A stretch of 17,351 nucleotides of DNA from DASXIW01 sp036497785 (GCA_036497785.1 DASXIW010000260.1:1-17351), one strand, 5' to 3'. Shown: positions 1 through 7,373, numbered from the stretch's first letter. The notes: a model not told the origin generated them from the sequence alone. Made by a program: numbers and translations.

Positions 1-1006
1 CGGTGGTGAGAATCGCATTGGCGAGGAGGCCGGAGTTCTGGCGGATCGCCTTCTCCACCGTCAGCGCCATCTGCGGATTGTCGCGAAGGAATGCCTTGGC
101 GTTCTCCCGGCCCTGGCCGAGGCGCTGGCTGTCATAGGAGAACCAGGCGCCGGATTTCTCCACGATGCCGGCCTTCACGCCCAGATCGATGAGCTCGCCG
201 ACCTTGCTGATGCCTTCGCCATACATGATGTCGAATTCGACCTGGCGGAATGGCGGGGCCAGCTTGTTCTTCACCACCTTGACGCGCGTCTGGTTGCCGA
301 CGACCTCGTCGCGGTCCTTGATCTGACCGATGCGGCGGATTTCCATGCGGATGGAAGCGTAGAATTTCAACGCATTGCCGCCCGTTGTTGTCTCCGGGTT
401 GCCGAACATGACGCCGATCTTCAAGCGGATCTGGTTGATGAAGATCAGCATGGTGTTGCTGCGCGACACGCTGCCGGTGATCTTGCGCAGCGCCTGGCTC
501 ATCAGCCGCGCATGCAGGCCCATATGGCTGTCGCCCATTTCGCCCTCAAGTTCGGCGCGGGGCACCAGGGCAGCGACGCTATCGACCACCAGCACGTCGA
601 TGGCGCCGGAGCGGACCAGCGTGTCGGCGATTTCCAGCGCCTGCTCGCCGGCATCCGGCTGGCTGATCAGCAGGTTATCGACATCCACGCCGAGTTTGCG
701 GGCATAGACGGGATCGAGCGCGTGTTCGGCATCGATGAAGGCGCAGGTGCCGCCGCGGCGCTGGGCTTCGGCAATGGCGTGCAGGGCCAGCGTGGTCTTG
801 CCGGAACTTTCCGGGCCGTAAATCTCGACGATGCGGCCGCGCGGCAGGCCGCCAATGCCCAGCGCGAGATCAAGGCCGAGGGAACCGGACGGGATCACCT
901 CGATCTGCTCGTCGCCGGCCTTTGCGCCCATGCGCATGATCGAGCCTTTGCCGAAGGCCCGCTCGATCTGAGACATGGCGGCGTCGAGAGCTTTGTTCTT
1001 ATCCAT
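1..1006 (-). CDS. recA: Recombinase A, partial (3' end beyond the window)
   Basis: RecA is the ATP-dependent strand-exchange protein of homologous recombination and the co-protease that triggers LexA self-cleavage. Reading down from ATG at 1006, the protein begins MDKNKALDAAMSQIERAFGK, the usual alphaproteobacterial RecA start. Walker A (GPESSGKT) lies at about 802-825, followed by IDAEHALDP and the Walker B-type LVVDSVAAL. The visible part ends with ANAILTT at the window edge. About 335 codons are present, and the family is usually 345-360 residues, so only the variable C-terminal tail is missing. The frame is open throughout. The promoter carries two SOS boxes, so LexA control is expected. 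I am very sure of the identity; only the 3' end is unseen. Confidence 0.98.
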   Translation of the reverse strand, partial: MDKNKALDAAMSQIERAFGKGSIMRMGAKAGDEQIEVIPSGSLGLDLALGIGGLPRGRIVEIYGPESSGKTTLALHAIAEAQRRGGTCAFIDAEHALDPVYARKLGVDVDNLLISQPDAGEQALEIADTLVRSGAIDVLVVDSVAALVPRAELEGEMGDSHMGLHARLMSQALRKITGSVSRSNTMLIFINQIRLKIGVMFGNPETTTGGNALKFYASIRMEIRRIGQIKDRDEVVGNQTRVKVVKNKLAPPFRQVEFDIMYGEGISKVGELIDLGVKAGIVEKSGAWFSYDSQRLGQGRENAKAFLRDNPQMALTVEKAIRQNSGLLANAILTT

Positions 1007-1128
1007 TGAGCGATCCCAAATTTCGGATGCGGCGGACAATGCGCCGATCCGGACGAGTCGGTTGCAATCGAATCTGGCACATGTTCAGCCGCGCCGGCAA
1101 TCCAGCGGGACCGGCGCATTAACCAGAT

Positions 1129-1143
1129 GTTCGTTATACGTTC
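1129..1143 (-). promoter_or_regulatory. SOS (LexA) box 1 of recA, overlapping the -10
   Basis: The plus strand reads GTTCGTTATACGTTC, a perfect match to the alphaproteobacterial LexA motif GTTC-N7-GTTC (GAAC-N7-GAAC on the recA coding strand). It lies 123-137 bases upstream of the recA ATG. Its spacer contains TATAAC on the minus strand, a good -10 hexamer, so bound LexA would block RNA polymerase directly. Confidence 0.88.
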
Positions 1144-1162
1144 GGTAAATCGGGTGCCGCAA
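1133..1162 (-). promoter_or_regulatory. Probable sigma-70-type promoter of recA
   Basis: On the minus strand, TTGCGG (plus 1157-1162) and TATAAC (plus 1133-1138) are separated by 18 bases, a near-ideal housekeeping promoter. Transcription would start near 1125, leaving a leader of about 120 nt before recA. The -10 lies inside SOS box 1, and box 2 begins one base upstream of the -35. Assignment is by pattern and position only. Confidence 0.65.
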
Positions 1163-1177
1163 GAACAAATTGGGAAC
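1163..1177 (+). promoter_or_regulatory. SOS (LexA) box 2 upstream of the recA -35
   Basis: The plus strand reads GAACAAATTGGGAAC, a perfect GAAC-N7-GAAC. Because the motif is a directional direct repeat, this copy is inverted relative to box 1. The two centres are 34 bp apart and the copies bracket the -35 and spacer of the recA promoter. A second operator could allow cooperative LexA binding, or could serve a transcript on the other strand, but no plus-strand gene is evident here. Confidence 0.75.
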
Positions 1178-1261
1178 TTCAACGGCGATTTGGCGGCGCG
1201 ATGTGACACCGCGCCGCCTTCGCGCTTTGTGACAGACCCGGGTCAGGCCTTGGCCGCTGGG

Positions 1262-1771
1262 TCAGGCGGCCTCCGTCATCCTGGACGCGGCCGTGTTGAT
1301 ATTGTTGTTCGCCAGATCGTTGAGCAGCTTGTCGGCGTTTTTCTCCTCGTCGAGCGTCTGCTGGAGCAGGGTCACTGCGTTCTTGTGGCCGGTGGCTTTC
1401 GCCCAGGCGACCAGCGCGCCGTAGCGGGCGATTTCGTAATGCTCGACCGCCTGGGCGCAGGCGGCGAGGCCGGCATCGCGAACGGCGCCGGCTTCGCCGT
1501 CTTCCAGCAACTCCTCGACTTCCTCGATGAGCCCCTTGATCGCCTCGCATGGGATGCCCTTGGCACGCTTGCCCATCTCGTCGAAGACCTGATCGAGGCG
1601 CTCGATCTGGTGCTGGGTCTCCTCGCGATGCGCCGTGAAGGCTTCCTTCAGCGACGGATCCTGTGCGTGCTTCGCCATTTTGGGGAGCGCTTTCAACAGT
1701 TGGCGTTCCGCGTAATAAATGTCCTGGAGGAAGTGGACGGAGAGTTCATCGAGTGATTTCATGGGTTTCAT
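1262..1771 (-). CDS. DUF892 / YciF-like ferritin-fold protein
   Basis: A 169-residue all-helical protein matching the DUF892 (YciE/YciF) family of small ferritin-like proteins, which are induced by osmotic or general stress and whose reaction is unknown. Family traits are visible: the start KSLDELSVHFLQDIYYAERQ, a carboxylate/histidine set around E22, E50-E51 and H54, then E110-H111-E113 and E142-E143, as expected for a di-metal four-helix bundle. The length is typical (about 160-170). Two starts are possible: ATG at 1771, or ATG at 1762, which gives MKSLDEL. Neither has a strong Shine-Dalgarno sequence. It stands alone between recA and bfr with spacers on both sides. The family call is firm; the molecular role is not known. 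Confidence 0.9.
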   Translation of the reverse strand: MKPMKSLDELSVHFLQDIYYAERQLLKALPKMAKHAQDPSLKEAFTAHREETQHQIERLDQVFDEMGKRAKGIPCEAIKGLIEEVEELLEDGEAGAVRDAGLAACAQAVEHYEIARYGALVAWAKATGHKNAVTLLQQTLDEEKNADKLLNDLANNNINTAASRMTEAA

Positions 1772-2123
1772 CCGTTTGTTGTGCCTGCCACCGGCATGAT
1801 GGAAGGCGGGTTTGGCCGCTGGGGCGCGGTCCGGTTCGATCGTCCGGACCGGACATCGACCGTGCCGATTTCCTGAGCGTGGCAGATCTGTTTTCCGACG
1901 AACTCAGTTGCCGGCGACAAGATTTTGTCTTTGGACCGGATGCGACTGGCCGGTCTCGCGGCGTTTGTCGTTCACACGTCGACGCGCGGGACAACGGCGA
2001 GATGCGCAAGGCGTTCCTGGCAGGGGAAGGGAATTCAGGCGACGCGTGGCCCGCGGTGGTTTCGGATTATTCGGTGGATCGGAACGGCCGGCGTTCCTTG
2101 TTCACGTGAAAATTGACCTCCCT
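1772..2123. other. Intergenic spacer between bfr and the DUF892 gene
   Basis: These 352 bases hold no convincing gene. Short open frames on both strands have arginine/serine-rich, low-complexity translations typical of chance ORFs. The spacer must contain the promoter of the minus-strand DUF892 gene and the 3' untranslated part of bfr. I found no confident -35/-10 pair or regulator site. A small hairpin lies at 2081-2097. Confidence 0.6.
2081..2097. repeat. Small GC-rich hairpin downstream of bfr
   Basis: GGAACG (2081-2086) and CGTTCC (2092-2097) form a perfect 6-bp stem with a 5-base loop, 27 bases past the bfr stop codon. No T-run follows on the bfr strand, so it is not a textbook intrinsic terminator, though it could stabilise or end the bfr transcript. 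Confidence 0.3.
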
Positions 2124-2609
2124 TCAGTCGTGTTCGCCGAGCTCGCCGATATGGTGTTGGGCGTAGAGTTCCGCGCCGAGCTTGGCGACGAGATCGAGCT
2201 GGGTTTCCAGAAAGTCGATGTGGTCCTCTTCGTCATGCATCAATTGTTCGAACAGGTCCCGCGACACATAATCCTGGACCGAATGGCAATGGGTCGCGGC
2301 CTCCGCATAAAGGGCGCGCGCCGTCAGCTCCGCCTGCAGATCGCGCTCGAGCACCTCCTTCACGGTTTGACCAATATGCAAGGCATCGAGCGTCTGCATG
2401 TTGGGAAAGCCGTCGAGGAAGATGATGCGCCCGATGAGTTTATCGGCGTGTTGCATCTCCTCGATCGATTCCTTGCGCCACTTCCTGGCCAGATCCTTCA
2501 GGCCCCAATTGTCGAGCAGCCGGTAGTGCAGCCAATACTGATTGACGGCGGTGAGTTCATGCCGCAGCGCATCATTCAGATACTCAATGACCTTGGGAGC
2601 GCCTTTCAT
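2124..2609 (-). CDS. bfr: Bacterioferritin
   Basis: Bacterioferritin is a 24-subunit haem-containing iron-storage cage that oxidises Fe(II) at a di-iron ferroxidase site. The 161 residues match the family length. Every ferroxidase ligand is where the family places it: E18, E51, H54, E94, E127 and H130. The haem-bridging Met is M52. The sequence LRHELTAVNQYWLHYRLLDN is characteristic. A strong Shine-Dalgarno GGAGGA (plus 2616-2621) sits 6 bases before ATG 2609 and fixes the start. No bacterioferritin-associated ferredoxin (bfd) gene is next to it. I looked for an Irr or Fur operator upstream and could not name one with confidence. Confidence 0.97.
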   Translation of the reverse strand: MKGAPKVIEYLNDALRHELTAVNQYWLHYRLLDNWGLKDLARKWRKESIEEMQHADKLIGRIIFLDGFPNMQTLDALHIGQTVKEVLERDLQAELTARALYAEAATHCHSVQDYVSRDLFEQLMHDEEDHIDFLETQLDLVAKLGAELYAQHHIGELGEHD

Positions 2610-2920
2610 CTTCTGTCCTCCGACGGCATTGCGAACAGCGCGCGAAAGCGGGGATTTCCGGCTTTGCGTTGAAATTCCTGATGGCCGTGTCCCGCCGGTA
2701 CATTATCGCGCCCGCGCCATCGCGCTCAAGGCCAGTGTTGCCCACACGTGTTCCCCGCATTCACACCGCATAACGGCGCAACTTCCGCCCGCTCCTCCCG
2801 TAGCGCCACCGCCGGCGGCTAGAGCATGATGACTTCTGGTAGGCGAAGCCATCATGCTCCATCTCCTTGTTTTGGCGAGCAATTTCATGGCTCGGTGATT
2901 CCACCTAAAGCGCTATTGCT
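2610..2920. other. Intergenic spacer upstream of bfr
   Basis: These 311 bases lie between the SDR stop and the bfr start. They carry no credible gene; the open frames on both strands are low-complexity. The spacer must hold the bfr promoter and contains the imperfect palindrome at 2822-2859. Confidence 0.6.
2822..2859. repeat. Imperfect 15-bp palindrome (gagcatgatg ... catcatgctc)
   Basis: The arms 2822-2836 and 2845-2859 pair over 15 bp with one mismatch, which becomes a G-U wobble on the minus strand. The loop is 8 bases. The element sits about 60 bases past the SDR stop codon. Its gagcatgat...atcatgctc ends resemble the short intergenic palindromes scattered through many alphaproteobacterial genomes, a similarity from memory. 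It could be a transcript-end structure for the SDR gene or a dispersed repeat. It has no T-run on the SDR strand. Confidence 0.6.
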
Positions 2921-3664
2921 CTAAGCGTTCGTGCCGCCGTCAACAGTCAGGTTCGCGCCGGTAATAAAGGATGCTTCCGGACCGGCGACGAACGCCACCA
3001 ACGCCGCAACATCGTCCACACTGCCGTAGCGATTAAGCGCCGTGGCAGCCTTCTGGGGGAGTGCCCAATCGCCCGTGGCGGGATTTAAATCCGTATCGAT
3101 CGGGCCCGGCTGGATGTTATTGACCGTGATGCCCCGATGCCCCACCTCTCGGGCCAACCCCTGCGTAAACATTTTGACGGCTCCCTTCGTGGCGGCGTAG
3201 GACGCGAGGCCAGGAGTCATCATACGCTCACCCACGCATGAGCCGATCATGATGATGCGGCCGCCGTCGTTCATGTGCTTCAGCGCCGCCTGCGTCGCGA
3301 CGAACGTGCCGCGGATGTTAATGTCGATCACACGGTCCAGTTCTTCCAGCGTGGCATCCTCGAATTTGTTCGGAATGGCCGTGCCGGCATTATTCACGAG
3401 AACGTCGAACCCACCGAAAGTGGCGACTGTTTTTTCGATCGCGGCTTTGACGGCGCCGGCATTGACGGCATCCGCCTGAATTGCGATCGCCTTTCCACCG
3501 GCGCGTTCGATGGTCTCAACGACCGACGCCGCGGCGTCTGCGCCCTTGGTGTAAGTGATGGCCACCTTGGCTCCGTCGGCGGCCAGACGTTTGGCGATCG
3601 CCGCGCCAATACCACGTGAGCCGCCAGTGACAAGCGCAATTTTGCCGTCGAGCTTCTTTGACAT
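2921..3664 (-). CDS. SDR-family NAD(P)-dependent oxidoreductase (FabG-like)
   Basis: A 247-residue classical short-chain dehydrogenase/reductase, soluble and probably tetrameric. The Rossmann motif TGGSRGIG spans 13-20, NNAG is at 91-94, and the catalytic set is S142, Y156 and K160 (YAATK). GxxxTDLNPATGDW in the substrate loop and the C-terminal VDGGTNA are like FabG-type SDRs. The Rossmann motif with R17 and the ITYTKG after the second strand suggest NADPH use, which is inference. The substrate cannot be told from sequence; the fatty-acid FabG itself is unlikely without fab neighbours. Shine-Dalgarno AAGGAG (plus 3672-3677) lies 7 bases before ATG 3664, supporting the start. It appears to be a single-gene unit. 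Confidence 0.93.
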   Translation of the reverse strand: MSKKLDGKIALVTGGSRGIGAAIAKRLAADGAKVAITYTKGADAAASVVETIERAGGKAIAIQADAVNAGAVKAAIEKTVATFGGFDVLVNNAGTAIPNKFEDATLEELDRVIDINIRGTFVATQAALKHMNDGGRIIMIGSCVGERMMTPGLASYAATKGAVKMFTQGLAREVGHRGITVNNIQPGPIDTDLNPATGDWALPQKAATALNRYGSVDDVAALVAFVAGPEASFITGANLTVDGGTNA

Positions 3665-3984
3665 TGTGATTCTCCTTCCAAGGGTCCTGGGGTACGGCTC
3701 GACACTCCCAAAACTGCGGGAACCGTGCCAGAGTTCTGCTCACTTCGCACGCGGAACCTGGTTCATCAGGAGGAAACGTCGCGAGCACCGAGTGCCGATC
3801 GGTGGGAACGCGGATTCCTCCCGCTCCCCCCCTGCGGCGCCCACCGCCACGTGCAATACCGGCCTTCCGCAATGATGGAAGAGCATCATTGCGGAAGGCC
3901 GGTATCAGAGGCTTCGTCGCGCGCTTCGGCCTGTTCGCACCGTCTTTCGAGCGCCGGGTGGCGATCGGCGGGGAATGGCGTGGA
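3665..3984. other. Intergenic spacer upstream of the SDR gene
   Basis: These 320 bases hold the SDR promoter region and the 3' region of the OmpA-type lipoprotein gene. I see no gene. The notable content is the long perfect inverted repeat at 3856-3905. No promoter hexamers stood out enough to call. Confidence 0.6.
3856..3905. repeat. Perfect 22-bp inverted repeat with 6-base loop
   Basis: Arms 3856-3877 and 3884-3905 are exact reverse complements over 22 bp and flank the loop gaagag. The stem is GC-rich near its base (ccggccttccgc) and would fold very stably in RNA or as a cruciform. It lies 80 bases past the stop codon of the minus-strand OmpA-type lipoprotein gene. No T-run follows on either strand, so it is not a standard intrinsic terminator. 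It could be a dispersed palindromic repeat or a Rho-independent-like 3' structure. Confidence 0.85.
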
Positions 3985-4548
3985 TCAGCTGACCGCGTTC
4001 GCGAGCGACAACTCGACGCGCCGGTTCTGCGCCCTGCCCTGCGCGGTATCGTTCGAAGCAATCGGATCCGCTTCGCCGAAGCCCTTCGCCGAGACCAAGC
4101 TCGGATTCAGGCCTTGCGAAATCAGAAACTGCATCACGGTGTCGGCGCGCTTTTGCGACAGAAGTTGGTTGGATGTGACGCCCTGTTGTTGCAGCGCCGG
4201 ACCGATGGCGGTGTTGTCGGTGTAACCGCTCACCAAGATCTTGTTCCGCTGTGTCGGCGCGAGTTTCGTAGCCATGTTAGTGATGATCTGTTTGCCCTGG
4301 GGGCTCATCTCCCAGCCACCCGACGCGAACAGCAAGTCGCTGTTGACGGTGTACTTGATCGCGCCCTGCAGGCGGCCGATCTGCTCCATGTCAGCGGCAA
4401 TTTGCGCGGCCTGCTCATCGGACTGCTGCCGCAGCGCCTGATTTTCCGCCTGAAGCGAATCGTATTTGCTCTCGGAGGCACATCCCGCCAGGAATATGCC
4501 GGCAAGCAATGGGGCCATCACGAGAATGGGCCGAATACGATGGATCAT
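3985..4548 (-). CDS. OmpA-family lipoprotein (peptidoglycan-associated)
   Basis: A 187-residue outer-membrane lipoprotein that probably tethers the envelope to peptidoglycan. The N-terminus has a basic start, a hydrophobic stretch and lipobox LAGC at 20-23, with C23 lipidated and A24 not an inner-membrane retention signal. Residues 26-65 (SKYDSLQAENQALRQQSDEQ and on) form a predicted coiled coil. Residues 68-185 are an OmpA/MotB domain with SGYTDN (107-112), LSQKRADTV and GFGEADPIAS...GRAQNRRVEL, including the Asp and Arg used to bind diaminopimelate. Shine-Dalgarno AAGGAAGAG precedes ATG 4548. It is not in a tol-pal cluster, so it is a Pal/YiaD-like paralogue, not Pal itself. Confidence 0.93.
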   Translation of the reverse strand: MIHRIRPILVMAPLLAGIFLAGCASESKYDSLQAENQALRQQSDEQAAQIAADMEQIGRLQGAIKYTVNSDLLFASGGWEMSPQGKQIITNMATKLAPTQRNKILVSGYTDNTAIGPALQQQGVTSNQLLSQKRADTVMQFLISQGLNPSLVSAKGFGEADPIASNDTAQGRAQNRRVELSLANAVS

Positions 4549-5096
4549 GAATATCTCTTCCTTTCATCCTAGACGCTGAATTGTCCCCTGGCCGGGATGA
4601 CCGGGTTTGCAGGATTTCGCTCGAAGAGGCATGCGACGAGCGGGCTCGTCGCTTCCCCTTCGACTGTCCCAAGGCACGACGACGACGGTCCTGCTGCTCT
4701 CGAATCTGGCTTTCGCTCACCGCCGCGGGACCATGGACCAACAGTTTCGTCTCCGGCACGTTCGGACGGGATCTGAAATCCCGCTATGCAATTTGGGCAA
4801 GCGAAGGAACAGGCGATTGCGATTTAGCCGCGGCCTCGGGCGTTCCCGCTCCCCGTGACGGGATACCTTCAACACGCGGAAGGAATGGAGAAAGTATTCG
4901 AGGAGCAGAATATTCGGGAGGGTGGACATTCGTCGCCCATACAGATCTCGTGTGGACCATTCCGTACCGATGTAGATTTGGGGCCAAGACTTCCGGCCGA
5001 TCCGTCTGTTGCAAGACGCAGCAATCGGGGCCTAAGGTACAATCAGGCCGGGCGAGGAGGCTGCTTATCGGGGGAATCCCAGGTAAGGGTGATACT
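4549..5096. other. Intergenic region between divergent genes, lower GC
   Basis: These 548 bases separate the minus-strand lipoprotein gene from the plus-strand MACPF gene remnant and should hold both promoters. Open frames exist (for example plus 4607-4858 and plus 4855-5103), but their translations are low-complexity or basic, lack a family look, and have no good Shine-Dalgarno, so I do not call them. Base composition is visibly more AT-rich than the right half of the window, especially at about 4860-5000, compatible with acquired DNA. Confidence 0.55.
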
Positions 5097-7271
5097 ATGC
5101 TGAAGAGCCAAGACAAGGAAGTCAGCAAGTTGCTGCTGGAGAACCTTGCCGACGAGAAGACGATAGAGGCGTTCTACGGCCAGGGCTTCTTCGATATCGC
5201 GGACATTACCGACGCCGACATCGATGAACTCGTCAAGGACAAGAAAGGGCTGCTGAATCGCCTGAAGCGCTCGTTGCACGAGATCGTCAAGCGCAACAAG
5301 CCCAAGGATCGCCCGGAGCCGCTGCCGCCACCCAACCTTCGGCGGGCGAGGTATTCGACCTTTCAGCCCCAGTGTTGCAACACGCCGACGTCAAGTTCGA
5401 GATGCTGACCGCGCTGGCCGTTTCCAAGGGCGACAGGCCGAAGACGCCCGGCGAGTTGAAGAACGAAGACTGGATGGTCATCGCCAAATACGCGAAGCTG
5501 CTCTACGGGTTCGATATGCGAAAATCCGACCCGGAACGGCCGAGCCAGCCTGTGCTGCACTGGAAGGTGCCAGCCCCCGACGCGGATTTCGTGTGCAACG
5601 AAGAAGACCGCGCGCGTGGTGAGCGCCGTGACCTATACGGCGGAATCGGCGGCCTATGTCCGTGCCGGATTCGATCGGGAGTCCGGCACCGCCAGCGATG
5701 CGTTCTGCTCGGCGTCGGTCGAACGCAGCCATAAGGAAAAACACGCCCAGAGCCTGAGCCGGACGCGGCGATACATGACCGGCCTGTGGCGGTATCCGCG
5801 TGCCACCGTGTTCTTGGACGAATGCACGGCCGTCTCGCCGAAATTCGTCGCCGCGGTCGAGCAGGCTGTCGCTTCCGGCAATGCTCGCGCCAAGCTGGAG
5901 AAGGTGCTGGCGCGGTTCGGCCATGCGGTGCCGTCCGAGGTCCTGCTCGGCGGCCAGCTCATGCTCAAATTCGCAGAGGAGGTCGATAACACCGCCAGCG
6001 AAGCACAGTCCGAGGATGAAATCGCCGCTGCGGTGAGCATCAAGGTCGCGTCGGGCAGCGGTTCCGCCTCTGTGGCCACCGGCAGCGCCTCGCGCGAGCA
6101 GCACGCGGCCGAGCGGATCGCGCAGCAGACCAGTTTCGAGGCGGTGGGCGGCCAGACGCTGCTTACCAGCAATCCCAAGGATTGGGTTCCCATGCTGGCC
6201 GATCCCAATCTATGGGCCGCGATCGGCAATAGGGAGATCGATTCGACGCTTTCCTGCTGCCGCCCGCGCTGCACGAGCAGGCGCTGCGTTTCTGGCCGAT
6301 CGAAAACCCCCTGCCAGCGCCGGCAAAGTTGGAAGGCAACGTCAACCATCATGCGGCGGGCGACGGCTTTCTGAGCGCATGGATCGAAGTGTTCAACGGG
6401 GGAGACGGCGCGGGGGTCTATGCCAACACCGACGGCGACTCCGATCCCAGGATCCGCCGGGCCAGCGCCGGCGTTCACGTGTACGGTATGGAGGCCGTTC
6501 CGGCCAACGGGCTGGTCACGCCTGTGCGGGCCGGCGCCCATTACGGCATCGGCTACGCGCCGCGCTGGGGATCGCCGAGGCTCGCCGCATCGTTTCAGCC
6601 GTTCCCGCTATCATTCGGCCCGTGGGAGATTCCGGACTTCAACCGGCTTTACCCGAAGCGGGACGAGGACGGCTTCGTGGTCGCCTCGCTCGGCTACACG
6701 GGGGGGATAGCGATCGCGGCTGGGCCATCGGCCGACAGGCGCCGGACCTTGCCGCGTACGCCGCGTGTTCAATACACTAGTACGACCGTTCGGACGCACG
6801 CATCGCAACCACAAGCTTCTGCATGCCGGTGATGCGGGGCAACGACTCGCGGATCGACTACGAGCATCCGAAAACCGATCCCATTGCAACGCTGTTCTGG
6901 ATCGGCATGGGCAGCGCCTGGCGGATGCTGCCGATGCAGCGCCGCGAGCCGAACCGAATCAACGTCGCGGAGGGCAACGGACTCCTGACCGGTTACCTCA
7001 GCGCCGCGCAGGTGCCGGCGGGCCGTTCCCGTTCATGGACAATTCACTGGCCAACGTGAGTCTCGGGGTTTCGGCAAGCGAGGACTTCGCCAGGCCTTCC
7101 GTCCTCACCAAGGCATCGGTGCAGTCTAGCCGTAGCTTCGACAAGCTGGTTCCGCACAACTCGGCCATCGCCGTGGTGCGCAAGGGAAACTGCTACAGGG
7201 CAAGCTTGGGACAGCGCGAAGGCTCCGCCGTGACGCCATCGGTTTACTGGGTGGGCATCGTTCCGGCCTGA
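5097..7271 (+). pseudogene. MACPF (perforin-like) domain protein gene, broken by five frameshifts and one stop
   Basis: One long gene can be followed only by changing frame. Frame by position: 5097 to about 5335 (helical N-terminus, MLKSQDKEVSKLLLENLADE); about 5336-5608 in the next frame (GEVFDLSAPVLQHADVKFEM); about 5616-6236 (the MACPF core); about 6240-6700 (DAFLLPPALHEQALRFWPIE); about 6705-7018, containing TAG at 6778-6780; and about 7022 to TGA 7271. MACPF marks are RFGHAVPSEVLLGGQ (near 5916-5960; canonical FGTH reads FGH) and EAVGGQTLLTSNPKDWVPML followed by ADPNLWAAIG. The C-terminus (ARIATTSFCMPVMRG, ATLFWIGM) looks like a beta-rich module. MACPF proteins oligomerise and insert pores into membranes. 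A weak Shine-Dalgarno (AAGGGTG) precedes ATG 5097. The gene is decayed or mis-sequenced; the family call is by eye. Confidence 0.75.
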
Positions 7272-7373
7272 GAGACGGTTTGATAGCTTTCCTATGTCGG
7301 CCATCCAAGGGCGTTTGCGCGCCGGTTTCCGCAACGTCTTTTCCGCAGCCGCCGCGCGGGGTAGATCTGCGGA

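Noticed and set aside
1127..1756. 209-residue plus-strand ORF
   Set aside because: It is antisense to the DUF892 gene and overlaps the recA promoter. It mirrors the ferritin-like protein's codons and has no independent evidence.
3856..3905. Calling the 22-bp hairpin an intrinsic terminator
   Set aside because: No U-run follows the stem on the transcribed strand, and the stem is longer than usual, so it is listed as a repeat.
3665..3984. EcfG-type (GGAAC...GTT) general stress promoter before the SDR gene
   Set aside because: A GGAAC occurs on the plus strand, but the spacing to a GTT/GTC is wrong and the orientation does not serve the minus-strand gene.
4607..5103. Short plus-strand ORFs in the spacer before the MACPF gene (4607-4858, 4855-5103)
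   Set aside because: They are basic or mixed-composition translations without a ribosome site or family resemblance. The first has a short hydrophobic patch but no credible signal peptide.
5372..7271. Reading the ORFs at 5372-5734, 5616-6374, 6329-6832 and 6765-7271 as separate genes
   Set aside because: Their good-looking parts abut exactly and continue one another across frame changes, while their tails turn into low-complexity text. One broken gene explains them better.
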